Shown in pieces: positions 17,501-25,967 of a DNA stretch of 47,865 nt. The stretch is from the NCBI GenBank assembly GCA_023441105.1, contig JAEZQX010000121.1, forward strand, positions 1 to 47,865. The letters are read 5' to 3'. The notes beneath the pieces were generated by a model that saw only the letters and a program-made list of their open reading frames with translations, had not been told where the DNA came from and did not search any database. A program made the translations under genes and the position numbers. This stretch comes from Pseudomonadota bacterium (GTDB lineage Bacteria; Pseudomonadota; Gammaproteobacteria; Burkholderiales; Burkholderiaceae). The first letter of the stretch is position 1. Each line of letters begins with the position of its first letter.

Positions 17501-18926
17501 CGAGCCGGTTCGACCGTGACTCGAGCTCGCCCCAGGTGATCGATGCAGCCCCGTGACGCAGGGCCACCCGATCGGGCGACTGGCCCGCTGCCGACGCGAC
17601 GCGCTCCTGCACCGATTGCGTCGGGCCCGGGCGCGTGGCCGCATTCCAGCCGGTCATCACCTGCAACTGTTCATCCGGCAACAACTCGAGCAAGGCAAGC
17701 GGCGAATCGCTTTCCCCAGCGAGGCTGCGCAGCAGCGTGCGATAGCAGGCGATCCAGCCGCGGATGGTCGCGGCGTCGAACTGCCGATGGTCGTAGCGCC
17801 ACTCTCCCGCAACGCCCTGCGCGTCGTAGGCCAGCGCCAGTTCGAGACCTGCATTCCCATGAGCCGCTGCGACCGGCACGGTCTCCACTGCCAGGCCATC
17901 GAACTCGATCGTCTCCCGCGTCAACCGCACGCCGCAGCGGAAGCCGACGGCAGGCCCGGCGGACGCGAGCTCATCGGCGGGGCACTCGACCGGATCCGCC
18001 GGCGCGCAGGAAACGGCTAGGCTGCGGGCGAGCGTCTGCATGTCCTTCACCAGCCGCTCACCGGACATGCGGGTGTCGATGGCAATGGAGGCCGGCACCG
18101 CCTCCCCGTGCATGGCGCGCAGCATCGGCAGCACGGCCACGGCCAGGTCGGCGCGATCCGCGACGACGCGAATGCTCGGCCTGCCGGTCATTCGCGCCAG
18201 CAGCAACGCATAGGCAGCGAGGTAGACGGTCAGCTCGCCGGCCTGCAGCCGCGCGGCAAGCCGCGCCACCGAGGCGGCGAGAACCTCGGGGATGCTGAAC
18301 GGCAGGACGTCGTTGCGCTCAGGACGTTCGCCGCGCTCCTGCCGTTGCATTCCCGGCGCGGAGTCCGGCACCCTCACCGGCAGCGGCGCGGGCGGTCGCT
18401 GGTTGCGCATCCGCGCCGAATAGCACCGTCCCAGGTCCCTCAGCAGCACGCCCAGGGTGGCGGGATCGCAGGTGGACTCGGCCGCCACCACGCACAGCAG
18501 ATGCCGTTCGGGTGCCAGCCGTACCAGGCTCGCCCGCGCCAGCGGCTGGTTGCGGTCGTTGAATGCCACATCGCAACGCAGGTGCTCGCGGCCGAGCGAG
18601 AGGATCGGCGCCTGCGCGTCGGCCGCAGCGGAAAGGTCGGTGAACCTGACCGGCAGCCTCGGGGCGCTGCTCTCCTCCGCCGTCACCACCGCCAGCGTGC
18701 GGCGGCGCAGCTGCGGATAGCGCAGCGGCAATTCCTCCAGCGCGGAAGTGAGCCTGGATACATCCAGCGCACCGCGCAGGACCAGGGCGAGCGCCTGGTT
18801 GTCCGGGGCGGCTGCGGCTGTGGCCTGGCTGGCGGCCTCGGCGCGCGGCCGCTGCCAGACCTTGCGGGCATGAGCCGCGTCGCCGTGGGTACGTCCGGGA
18901 ACGCGCGCGCTTCCTGGCTTGCTCAT
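14544..18926 (-). CDS. Membrane-tethered NRPS-like pseudoenzyme: degenerate C and A domains, TM helix, long repeat tail
   Basis: A 1460-aa protein. Residues about 20-420 resemble an NRPS condensation domain, but the HHxxxDG region near 147 reads AESTCDP, lacking both His. Residues about 435-850 resemble an adenylation domain with broken core motifs: the A3 phosphate loop is replaced by [16 protein letters not shown]5 reads HGTAE, A7 reads FRTGELGR and A8 is unrecognisable. No PCP follows. After an Ala/Pro linker and a charged stretch comes one hydrophobic helix (about 1000-1025). The tail holds roughly 10 EPVKVV-like units (1092-1149), DVPKPV-like units (1212-1267) and PPVV/PPVKVA units, ending in a short segment with two Cys ([15 protein letters not shown]). 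The tail resembles the extended Pro-Lys/Pro-Glu region of TonB, so it is probably periplasmic. ATG at 18926 overlaps the GMC oxidoreductase stop. The function is unknown; a scaffold or recruiter role is inference. Confidence 0.9.
14700..14990 (-). repeat. Proline/valine-rich coding repeats (PPVV, PPVKVA types)
   Basis: In the last part of the NRPS-like gene, short GC-rich units recur with variation, giving runs such as [15 protein letters not shown] and APPVKVAPP. They form the third repeat block of the tail, just before its two-Cys C-terminus. Confidence 0.75.
15124..15290 (-). repeat. 18-bp tandem coding repeats (DVPKPV units)
   Basis: About nine consecutive 18-bp units encode D-V-P-K-(P/T/A)-(V/I) hexapeptides (residues about 1212-1267 of the NRPS-like protein). 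Units differ mainly in codon 5 and at wobble positions. The alternating Pro-Lys pattern suits a stiff, extended chain. Confidence 0.88.
15480..15650 (-). repeat. 18-bp tandem coding repeats (EPVKVV units)
   Basis: About nine to ten consecutive 18-bp units encode E-P-(V/A)-K-(V/A)-(V/A) hexapeptides (residues about 1092-1149 of the NRPS-like protein). Several central units are almost identical at DNA level, so unit number may vary between strains by slippage or recombination. Confidence 0.88.
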
Positions 18927-20629
18927 GGTGCCCTCGCAAGTTGCAGCAGATGGTCGGCGAGGCGGATGCTCAACGCGACGATGGTGAGCGTCGGGCTCGC
19001 ATGACCCGAGGTCGGAAAGACGGACGCGCTGGCCACGAAGAGGTTGGCCGTGCCGTGGACCCGGCAGTCCGGGTCGACGACGCCTTCCCGTGGCGACCGG
19101 CTCATCCGGGTGACGCCGATGTGATGGCCGCCGATGGGCATGAACTTGCGGACCTCGTCGTCCAGCCTGGCGTCGTCGAACTGGTAGTCGCCGGCGCCGG
19201 AGGCTTTGAACGCGTCGCGCAGCAAGCGGCAGCTGGTGGCGATGGATTGGAAGTCCACTGTGGACGGGTGCCACTTCACGCCGACCTGGCGGGTACCGAA
19301 GCGATCCCGCGCGTATGTCAGGTACAGGTGGTTGTCGGGATTGGGACTGTCTTCCGCATTGATGTCCAGCGGATAGATTCCCCGCCGGCTCTCCAGCACC
19401 ACGTACGGGATGCGCCGGTAGAGCAGGTGGCGCTTCCAGAGCCAGCCGGCGGAGAAGCCGGCCAGCGCCGGCGCCCCCATCAGGATGTTGCGCGCGTGCA
19501 GGCTCCAGAACATGGCGCCCTTCGGCATGGTGGCCGGGTCGCTCACGATGGCGAGCTTGGCACGGTACTCCGGCAGCAGCATCCGCTTGGCAAAGTACAT
19601 TGCCGACAGGATCGAGTTGTGATGACGCGGATCGGCCACCAGCTCGTGATGCAGGCGCGCCACGAAGTTGAGCGTCTTGCGCCGGCGTTGCGCCGACGGG
19701 TGGATGGTGATCCGGCGACGGCGGTAGACGCCCTCCTCCGATCGCTCGAAGCCCCAGGAGATGCGACGGTCCGGGCGGTCCAGCACCAGCCGGCCGACGG
19801 TGCCTTCGATGTGGTTCATCAGGCAGCGCCCGAGCATGCCGCCCGCATCGCCGAGCGCGTGGCCCGCCGGCGCGGGCGAGTTGGCGAGCAACCGGAAGAC
19901 TTCGATGCTGCCGCAGGCGAGCACGAACTTGCCGGCCTTCACCCGCAGGCGCGCGTCGGCCAAGGTGGCACAGGCGGCCTCCACGATGCGCCCGCTCCCA
20001 TCGCTGACCAGCTGCGTGCAGGTGGTGTTGACCAGCACCACCATCGAGCGCGCCGCGCGCAGGGCGGGACCGTACTTCCGGCCGAAGTTGGTAGGTGCGC
20101 TGAACTTCTCGTACGAGCAGGTCAGCACCTCGTCGCTGGAGAAGCCATCCAGGAAAGGCAGCTTTCCATCCGCGTCATCGCTGTCGCCGGGTGTGGCGGC
20201 GTCGATCTCGCAATACCGGGATGCCCGCGGGTAGTAGCCGGCGACCTCGTCGTAGGAGACCGGCCAGCCGCTCAGCGGAACATGCTCGCGGACCTCGAAA
20301 TCGATCGGATCGAGCGGCACGCAGCGCCCGCCCCAGATCGCCGATGCCCCGCCGAGCATGCGACGGCGAAAGAGCGACAACGGGGCGAAGCTGCCGGTGA
20401 CTTCGGCGCCCTGGTTCAGCGCTTCGGCTGCCGACCGCCTGCGCGTGCCGCCCGACTCCACCAGGATCACCTTCATGCCCGAGGCGATCAGCTCGTGGGC
20501 GAGCGTGATGCCGGCCGGGCCACCGCCGACGATGCAGACGTCGCCGACGAACACCTCTCCCGAGGCGCAACTGCGGCCGTCGACGATCACAGCGGACACC
20601 GCGGGGCCGCGACGATCTCGCGGTTCCAT
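18923..20629 (-). CDS. GMC-family FAD-dependent oxidoreductase
   Basis: A 568-aa flavoenzyme. The dinucleotide-binding motif CIVGGGPAGITLAHEL lies near residues 30-48, followed by an acidic strand end (VESGG). A further conserved block LGGASAIWGGRCVPLDPIDFE follows. The C-terminal GMC region has GGHHIGVTRMS with the expected His, then NLFVASASVFPTSGHASPTLTIVALSIRLADHL. Such enzymes oxidise alcohols or other CH-OH groups; the substrate is not readable. The ATG lies 20 nt downstream of the phosphoglycosyl-transferase stop, and the gene's own stop overlaps the next ATG. It may oxidise the sugar or the polyketide product; this is inference from context only. Confidence 0.92.
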   Translation of the reverse strand: MEPRDRRGPAVSAVIVDGRSCASGEVFVGDVCIVGGGPAGITLAHELIASGMKVILVESGGTRRRSAAEALNQGAEVTGSFAPLSLFRRRMLGGASAIWGGRCVPLDPIDFEVREHVPLSGWPVSYDEVAGYYPRASRYCEIDAATPGDSDDADGKLPFLDGFSSDEVLTCSYEKFSAPTNFGRKYGPALRAARSMVVLVNTTCTQLVSDGSGRIVEAACATLADARLRVKAGKFVLACGSIEVFRLLANSPAPAGHALGDAGGMLGRCLMNHIEGTVGRLVLDRPDRRISWGFERSEEGVYRRRRITIHPSAQRRRKTLNFVARLHHELVADPRHHNSILSAMYFAKRMLLPEYRAKLAIVSDPATMPKGAMFWSLHARNILMGAPALAGFSAGWLWKRHLLYRRIPYVVLESRRGIYPLDINAEDSPNPDNHLYLTYARDRFGTRQVGVKWHPSTVDFQSIATSCRLLRDAFKASGAGDYQFDDARLDDEVRKFMPIGGHHIGVTRMSRSPREGVVDPDCRVHGTANLFVASASVFPTSGHASPTLTIVALSIRLADHLLQLARAP

Positions 20630-20648
20630 GTGCTGCTGCCGGTGCGCT

Positions 20649-22031
20649 TCATCGCGCCCCCTTTCCGAGGAGGACCACCTGCACCGTCTCCAGCAGGATC
20701 ATCAGGTCCAGGAACAGGGAATGGTTCTTGACGTAATAGAGGTCGTACTCGAGCTTGGCCTTCGAATCTTCCACCGACGCACCGTACTGCATGCGCACCT
20801 GCGCCCAGCCGGTGATGCCGGGGCGGACGTTGTGGCGCAGCTCGTAGAAGGGAATCTTCTCGCACAGCTGGGCGACGAAGTAGGGCCGCTCCGGCCGCGG
20901 CCCGACGAAGCTCATGTCGCCCTTGAGCACGTTGAGCAGCTGCGGCAGCTCGTCGATGCGCAGGCGCCGGATGATCCGTCCGACGCGGGTGATACGGTCG
21001 TCGCTGGTGCTCGCCCACCGGGGGGTGCCGTCCTTCTCGGCATCCAGGCGCATGGAGCGGAACTTGAGCATCATGAACGGCGCGCCGCCGTCGCGCACCC
21101 GCTCCTGGCGGAACAGCACCGCGCCGCGGGATTCGAAGCGAATGGCCAGGGCCGCCAGCAGCATGACCGGCGAGGCGGCGATGACCAGCGTCATGGCCGC
21201 CGCGACGTCGAAGGCGCGTTTCACCGCGGCCCGCAGGCGGCTCTGGTCGAAACCCGAGCCATAGATCAGCCAGCTGGTGCGCAAATGCTCGAGCTTGATC
21301 AGGCCCTGCTCGCGCTCGTGGAACGTCTGCAGGTCCAGCACCCGCACCCCCATCAGGCGACAGGCGAGCAACTGCGCGAGCGGCTCCTGTCCGCCGCGGC
21401 GCTCGTCCAGCGCGACGACGATCTCGGAGATGCGCCGCTCCCGGACAACGGCGGGAAGATCCAGCGCCGCGGCTTCACCATCGCTCGAAGCCGCGCAGCC
21501 GACGTGCACCTCGCCCTTCAGCCGCGCCCCGCGGCCATTGGCGGCCTGGCGCAGCAGCCGCGCCACTTCCTCGCAGGACCGCGCCGAGCCCACCACCAGC
21601 ACCCGGGCGCTGGGAAGATGCAGGTTGCGGGCCCGATGCGCCGAGTAGCGTATGACGACCACGCCGAACAAGGCGAAGACACTGGCCACGGCGAAAGCGC
21701 CCCGCTCGATGCCCACTTCGGGAAACAGCACGAAGGTGGCAGCCGCCAGGACCAGCGTGACCAGGTAGGCGGAGAAGACGCGCCGCACCGTCAGTCGGAA
21801 CGGGCCGGTCTGCCGGTCGTAGAGGCCGAAGGCGGTCATCGTCAGCAGCATCAGGACGGCAAAGACGACGCCGAAGACGCCCGGAGGAACGGCAGCCGCA
21901 CCCGGTGCCAGTGCATGCTGGCCAACGGTGCCCAGCTCGAAACCGACCACCACCGACTGGGCGAGCACCAACGCCTCCAGCACCGGAAGCATTGTGAAGC
22001 GCACCCTGAAATAGTGACGCAAAGCGTGCAT
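20649..22031 (-). CDS. Polyprenyl-phosphate sugar phosphotransferase, exosortase-A/EpsB_2 type
   Basis: A 460-aa initiating glycosyltransferase that transfers a sugar-1-phosphate from a nucleotide sugar to undecaprenyl phosphate at the inner membrane. The N-terminal half has about four hydrophobic segments and a CoA-binding-like Rossmann region (ARVLVVGSARS). The C-terminal phosphoglycosyl-transferase domain is preceded by the hydrophobic helix starting KRAFDVAAAM and contains KFRSM, the catalytic Asp-Glu in RIDELPQLLNVLKGDMSFVGPRPE, and GITGWAQV. The MHALRHYFRVR start resembles the family called sugar transferase, PEP-CTERM/XrtA system associated. ATG at 22031 is preferred over the GTG at 22037 because GAGGTG precedes it. 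Unlike several neighbours, all expected catalytic residues are present. Confidence 0.93.
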   Translation of the reverse strand: MHALRHYFRVRFTMLPVLEALVLAQSVVVGFELGTVGQHALAPGAAAVPPGVFGVVFAVLMLLTMTAFGLYDRQTGPFRLTVRRVFSAYLVTLVLAAATFVLFPEVGIERGAFAVASVFALFGVVVIRYSAHRARNLHLPSARVLVVGSARSCEEVARLLRQAANGRGARLKGEVHVGCAASSDGEAAALDLPAVVRERRISEIVVALDERRGGQEPLAQLLACRLMGVRVLDLQTFHEREQGLIKLEHLRTSWLIYGSGFDQSRLRAAVKRAFDVAAAMTLVIAASPVMLLAALAIRFESRGAVLFRQERVRDGGAPFMMLKFRSMRLDAEKDGTPRWASTSDDRITRVGRIIRRLRIDELPQLLNVLKGDMSFVGPRPERPYFVAQLCEKIPFYELRHNVRPGITGWAQVRMQYGASVEDSKAKLEYDLYYVKNHSLFLDLMILLETVQVVLLGKGAR

Positions 22032-22183
22032 GAGCACCTCGCAGCAGCCACCGCGATCGGAACTTCACAGGGATCGGACGAACGGCATCGCCTTGCTTCC
22101 GCAGCCGGCATGCAAGGCCCGGCCAGGAGCGGGATGGGCGCGTAACCTGCGCCAGGCGCGCCAGGGTTTCGGTCAGGAGCTGT

Positions 22184-23236
22184 TCATCGCGGCACGTCGA
22201 CCACCTGGTCCTGTCCCGACCTGCCCCACGGCTGCATCGCTGCGGCGGAGATCCAGTAAGTCAGCATGACGGCCACCAGGACATGGATGGACCAGGCCGA
22301 GGCCGGGGGCAGATGCTCGAAGACGATGCCGGCGCTTCCCGCCAGGACGGTGCAGAGGAGGATCGCCGAGGGCGATGGCGCGGCGTTCATCCGCCGGGCA
22401 TACGGCCGGCCACCCAGGCCGGCACGGATGCGGTGCAACGCCACCAGCGCGCACCGCCGCAGCAACTCGAAGATGGGGATGCCCAGGATCCACAGCAGCG
22501 CGACCACATGCGGCCCATCCTCGGTACGCAGCGACATGGCGCCCCAGGCAACCACCAGGCCGAGCGACAGGCGGGTGCCGCTGCCGGCGGAGATGACGCC
22601 GGCAGGACGCCACGGCGTGCGGCACAGGTAGATCAGCGCCGCCGCCAGCGCGCCGATGATCGGCAACGCCACCTGGAACAGGCTGTCCTCGCCCGCCTGC
22701 ACCGCCGACGTCGGCATGGCCACGAGGCTGAGCACCAGCAGCAGCACCAGCTGCACCAGCACGATGGCCAGCGGCAAGCCCCGGCTGGTGGGCGCGGAGC
22801 GGCCGAGGACGCCGATGGCCAGCGGCGTCAGGAAGGCTGCCGCGACCAGGGCGATGTCGCCCAGGTAGTTCGGTTGCAGGGCCTCCGCTTCCGGCAGCAG
22901 GACCAGCAGCGTCACCAGCATGGATGCGGCGAAGGCGCGCGGATAGTAGCCGTCCAGGTAGGTGCGGGCGACGTAGCGGCGGTGCAGCCAGGTGGCGGCG
23001 ACGATGGCGGCGATGCCGGCCAGCAGCGGCGCGATAGGGCCCGCGGCTGCCGGCTGCAGGTAGAAGAAGGACAGGAACGCGCCCGCCAGGATGCCCGCCC
23101 CTGCCACCCGCGGGGTGACCGTGGCCGATTCCTCGAGCGGGGCGTCCTTGCTCAGCCGCGCCGCCAGCGCGCCGCACAGCGGGATGGCGCCGGCGGTGGC
23201 AAAGAAGGCGATCAACAGTGACGCGTATGAAAGCAT
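22184..23236 (-). CDS. WecA/MraY-like polytopic membrane protein lacking catalytic aspartates
   Basis: A 350-aa protein with about 11 hydrophobic helices. Homology to polyprenyl-phosphate GlcNAc-1-phosphate transferases is seen in the N-terminal TPRVAGAGILAG (family: TPR.GG.aif), in PAGVISAGSGTRLSLG (family: PA.IFMGDSGSLFLG) and in LLWILGIPIFELLRR (family: LL..P..DTL.V..RR). At each place the catalytic or Mg-binding Asp is gone: the GD of MGDSG and the Asp of PxxDT are replaced (Gly-rich; Glu), the NAxNxxDG block is unrecognisable, and no HxHH motif follows. It is therefore probably not a working transferase, although it heads the operon containing an apparently active initiating transferase. 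ATG at 23236 is chosen; the frame upstream is antisense to the epimerase gene. About 150 bp separate it from the next gene. Confidence 0.78.
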   Translation of the reverse strand: MLSYASLLIAFFATAGAIPLCGALAARLSKDAPLEESATVTPRVAGAGILAGAFLSFFYLQPAAAGPIAPLLAGIAAIVAATWLHRRYVARTYLDGYYPRAFAASMLVTLLVLLPEAEALQPNYLGDIALVAAAFLTPLAIGVLGRSAPTSRGLPLAIVLVQLVLLLVLSLVAMPTSAVQAGEDSLFQVALPIIGALAAALIYLCRTPWRPAGVISAGSGTRLSLGLVVAWGAMSLRTEDGPHVVALLWILGIPIFELLRRCALVALHRIRAGLGGRPYARRMNAAPSPSAILLCTVLAGSAGIVFEHLPPASAWSIHVLVAVMLTYWISAAAMQPWGRSGQDQVVDVPR

Positions 23237-23272
23237 TGGTCGCCTGCTTGCTGGCGCATGGACGCACTTTGT

Positions 23273-23300
23273 CGAAACCCAGTATGCATTGGGGGTTTCG
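23273..23300. promoter_or_regulatory. 8-bp inverted repeat with 12-nt spacer in the divergent control region
   Basis: CGAAACCC and GGGTTTCG flank a 12-nt spacer, with an inner CCCA...TGGG dyad. It lies 37 nt upstream of the WecA-like ATG, in the 273-bp gap between divergent transcription units. It could be an operator or a leader hairpin of the minus-strand operon. No T-tract follows on either strand, so it is not an obvious terminator. Confidence 0.55.
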
Positions 23301-23341
23301 CCGCCAAGGTTGCAGCCCGTCAAATCGATCGCGTGCCACTG

Positions 23342-23375
23342 CAAGGTCTTGTGACCTTGACCATCGACCTCAAGG
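23342..23375. promoter_or_regulatory. Overlapping inverted repeats, probable operator between divergent units
   Basis: CAAGGTC and GACCTTG form a perfect 7-bp inverted repeat with a 4-nt spacer (23342-23359). It overlaps a second dyad, CCTTGA with TCAAGG (23355-23375). Repeated GACCT half-sites suggest a transcription-factor site serving the minus-strand biosynthetic operon, the epimerase unit, or both. The regulator is unknown and no convincing -35/-10 pair was seen. Confidence 0.5.
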
Positions 23376-23509
23376 CCCGCAACAGCGCGTGACAATGACG
23401 AGCGATCGCGCAAGCAATCAAGGAAAAAGAAGGCAACGTTCGTCACTGCGACCTGACGCGCGCGTGGTGGAGTGCGACCATCTTGCTGCTGCACCATCCC
23501 GGATGTTCC

Positions 23510-24589
23510 ATGGACGCCTCGCCCCTCCTCAAAGGCACCAGGGCCCGCTGGCTGGTGACCGGCGCCGCCGGCTTCATCGGCTCCCATCTCCTCGAAACAC
23601 TGGCGTTGGCGGGCCAGGTGGTGCACGGCGTCGACAACTTCGTGACCGGCAAGCGCGAGAACATCGAGGCGGTCTCCGGCGCGCTGGCACGGCGCGGCAT
23701 CGACCTGAACTTCGTCGAAGGCAACATCTGCGATCCCGCCATCGCCGGCCGGCTGCTCCGCGGCGTCGACTACGTGCTCCACCAGGCCGCCATCGGCTCC
23801 ATGCAGCGCTCCATCGAGGATCCGCTCGGCAGCTTCGTCGCCAACGTCGACGGATTCGTCCGCATCCTCGAGGCGGCGCGGCTCGAGAAGGTCAAGTGCT
23901 TCGTCTATGCATCATCCAGCTCGGTCTACGGCGGCGTGGCGGCACTGCCGAGGCGCGAAGGCAGGATCGGCAAACCGCAGTCGCCGGCCGCGGCCACCAA
24001 GGCTGCCGACGAGCTGCTCGCGGCGGTCTACTCGCGCTGCTACGGCATGCGCACCGTCGGCCTGCGCTACTTCAACGTCTTCGGGCCGCGGCAGGATCCG
24101 GACGGCCCGCAGGCGGCGGTGATTCCGCGCTGGATCGCCGCCATGCTGCGCGGCGAACGGGTCTACATCAACGGCGACGGCCTGAGCAGCCGCGACTTCT
24201 GCTTCGTCGACAATGTGGTGCAGGCCAACATCAGGGCGGCGCTGCATGCGCCCGGCGACGCCGACGGCACCCTGCTCAACATCGGCACCGGCCAGGAGAT
24301 CACCCTGCTGGAGCTGTTCCGGCAGCTCAAGGAGCTGCTGCAGGAATACCGCTCGTTCGTCGCCGACGTCGAGCCCACCTTCCGCGACTTCCGGCCCGGC
24401 GACATCCACCATTCGCTGGCGAGCATCGAGAAGGCGCGGCGACTGATCGGCTACGTGCCCAGCCACCGCCTCGAGGAAGGCTTGCGGATCGCGCTCGGCT
24501 GGTACGTCGCCCACGATCAGCTGGCGGCGCCGAGGCAGGAGAGCGTGCGGCTGCCGCCGGCCGACCGCCGGCACGGCGGGCACGCCTGA
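23510..24589 (+). CDS. WbpP/TviC-like UDP-hexosamine 4-epimerase homologue, catalytic Tyr missing
   Basis: A 359-aa extended SDR. The NAD-binding TGAAGFIGSHLLE, DNFVTG, YASSSSVYG and RYFNVFGPRQDP closely resemble WbpP-type UDP-GlcNAc/GalNAc 4-epimerases. The active-site YxxxK is altered: where homologues have SPYAVTK the protein reads SPAAATK, so the Lys remains and the catalytic Tyr is Ala (GCC, around 23987). The serine triad region is intact. Either the enzyme is dead or it uses another residue. ATG at 23510 is used; a TTG at 23483 preceded by GGAG is an alternative that adds nine residues. The gene is divergent from the minus operon and first of a plus-strand series. A role in supplying or sensing UDP-sugars for the surface glycan is inferred. 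Confidence 0.9.
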   Translation: MDASPLLKGTRARWLVTGAAGFIGSHLLETLALAGQVVHGVDNFVTGKRENIEAVSGALARRGIDLNFVEGNICDPAIAGRLLRGVDYVLHQAAIGSMQRSIEDPLGSFVANVDGFVRILEAARLEKVKCFVYASSSSVYGGVAALPRREGRIGKPQSPAAATKAADELLAAVYSRCYGMRTVGLRYFNVFGPRQDPDGPQAAVIPRWIAAMLRGERVYINGDGLSSRDFCFVDNVVQANIRAALHAPGDADGTLLNIGTGQEITLLELFRQLKELLQEYRSFVADVEPTFRDFRPGDIHHSLASIEKARRLIGYVPSHRLEEGLRIALGWYVAHDQLAAPRQESVRLPPADRRHGGHA

Positions 24590-24769
24590 TTCCGCCGCGA
24601 CAAGGTAAAACCTCACCAAATCCCGCAGACCGGCGACGGTCCACGACCGGCGGTTGCTTGCTTCCGGCCACTGGTCGCCCTGGCCCCGGTCAGCGCCTGT
24701 CCGCTTGGCTATGATCCGTCCCACACAAATATCGAATGGTTCCCGGCCAGGGCAATTCCAGGGAACTCC

Positions 24770-25897
24770 ATGCATCACTCCAGAACCCGTTGGCTGTTGC
24801 TCGGGTTGATTTCCGCCGCAGCGTATCTTTCGGCCGCTTGCGGCTCCAGCAGCGGCGACGGCGGCGAAGCGCCGCTCGCCGTCGACATGACCGCGGTCAG
24901 TGCCAATGGCGCCGATCCGGCGCTTGGCACGAACCCGCCGGACGTCAAGGGCGCGACCAACAAGGTCGATCCCACGATCCGGCCCGGCGTCGAGGCGCCG
25001 CTCGACAGCCTGCTCGATCTGCCGCGCGAGCCGATCGACGGTGCGCAGCCCGTGCCCGAGATTCCCACCCGCAAGTTCGCCAGCGGCTTTGGCAGCGGCG
25101 TGACCTTGACCGCGCCGACCGGCTTTCGCAACGGCGACCGCCACCTGGTCGGCGGCGACTCGATCGGGGATGCCTTCCCGAGCGACCTCTGGTCGGCCGG
25201 CGGCGGCTGGCAGAGCTGGGTGCTGTCGTCGGTCGGCGAGGTGACGCCTGCGCCGGTGACGGACTTCCTGACGGCCTCGCTGAAGGAAGTCGCCGGCCGC
25301 AACGGCGGTTTCACCACCGCGTTGTCGCTGAACAGCGTGGTGCGCAGCGGCGGCGGCGGCAACCAGTTCATCGTGGTGCAGGACAAGGGCATGGCCCGCG
25401 AGCCGGTCATGTACCAGCGGATGTGGGTCAAGTTCGACGGCGCCACCGCGAGCCGCGCGGGGAGCACCGGCGCGGCCGCGTTCCAGCAGACCTTCTGGGA
25501 AGCCAGCGCGCCCGACTACCGCATCAAGCTGAGCCTGCGCCAGGACAATGCCGCCGGCCTCTATTGGCAGGCGACGGCCGACCGCCTCGACGGCAAGGCC
25601 AACGCCTGGCAGGCCGACCTGCGCACCGTGCCGGTCGTGCTGGCAGCGGCGGACGCCGCCTCCGGCTGGCATCGGATCGAGATCTGGATGGACCGGCCCA
25701 ACGGCCGCTTCAAGGCCGCGATCGACGGGCAGGTGCTGGTCGACCATGCCGGCGGCCTGCCCGGCGACGCCGGCAGCCGCATCCAGCTGCTGCGCATGAT
25801 GATGTTCCACAGCCCGAAGGCGCAGGTCGGCGAGATGCTGTTCGACGATCTGGAGGTGTGGGATTCGCCGCCACTGGATGCGTGGGTGGGGAAGTAG
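24770..25897 (+). CDS. Lipoprotein with jelly-roll (polysaccharide-lyase/lectin-like) domain
   Basis: A 375-aa protein. The signal peptide ends in lipobox LSAAC with Cys24, so it is lipid-anchored. A low-complexity linker (about 25-95) precedes a beta-rich domain with features of concanavalin-like folds: VMYQRMWVKF, GWHRIEIWMD, and a C-terminal MLFDDLEVWDSPP strand. This pattern occurs in polysaccharide lyases and glycan-binding proteins; no specific catalytic residues were identified, so the activity is open. A TATGAT box at about 24709-24714 could be a -10 but lacks a clear -35. The gene sits between a UDP-sugar epimerase homologue and, after a toxin-antitoxin pair, a glycosidase-like lipoprotein, which suggests work on a surface polysaccharide. 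Confidence 0.82.
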   Translation: MHHSRTRWLLLGLISAAAYLSAACGSSSGDGGEAPLAVDMTAVSANGADPALGTNPPDVKGATNKVDPTIRPGVEAPLDSLLDLPREPIDGAQPVPEIPTRKFASGFGSGVTLTAPTGFRNGDRHLVGGDSIGDAFPSDLWSAGGGWQSWVLSSVGEVTPAPVTDFLTASLKEVAGRNGGFTTALSLNSVVRSGGGGNQFIVVQDKGMAREPVMYQRMWVKFDGATASRAGSTGAAAFQQTFWEASAPDYRIKLSLRQDNAAGLYWQATADRLDGKANAWQADLRTVPVVLAAADAASGWHRIEIWMDRPNGRFKAAIDGQVLVDHAGGLPGDAGSRIQLLRMMMFHSPKAQVGEMLFDDLEVWDSPPLDAWVGK

Positions 25898-25916
25898 GAC
25901 TTGCGGACCGGCAAAG

Positions 25917-25950
25917 TCTCATTTGAGATATGATGATGTCTCAGATGAAC
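25917..25950. promoter_or_regulatory. Two inverted-repeat operator copies and -10 box upstream of the toxin-antitoxin pair
   Basis: TCTCA-TT-TGAGA (25917-25928) is a perfect 5-bp dyad. A second, weaker copy TCTCA-GA-TGAAC follows at 25939-25950. Between them lies TATGAT (25929-25934), a good -10 candidate. The layout fits antitoxin-mediated autorepression of the downstream pair. The start codon is at 25968. Confidence 0.6.
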
Positions 25951-25967
25951 TCCCTGCGAGGGTCGGC

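Noticed and set aside
23310..23340. Possible sigma-54 promoter (TGGCACG on the minus strand) in the divergent gap
   Set aside because: The GG and GC elements are not the required distance apart; no TTGC follows at -12.
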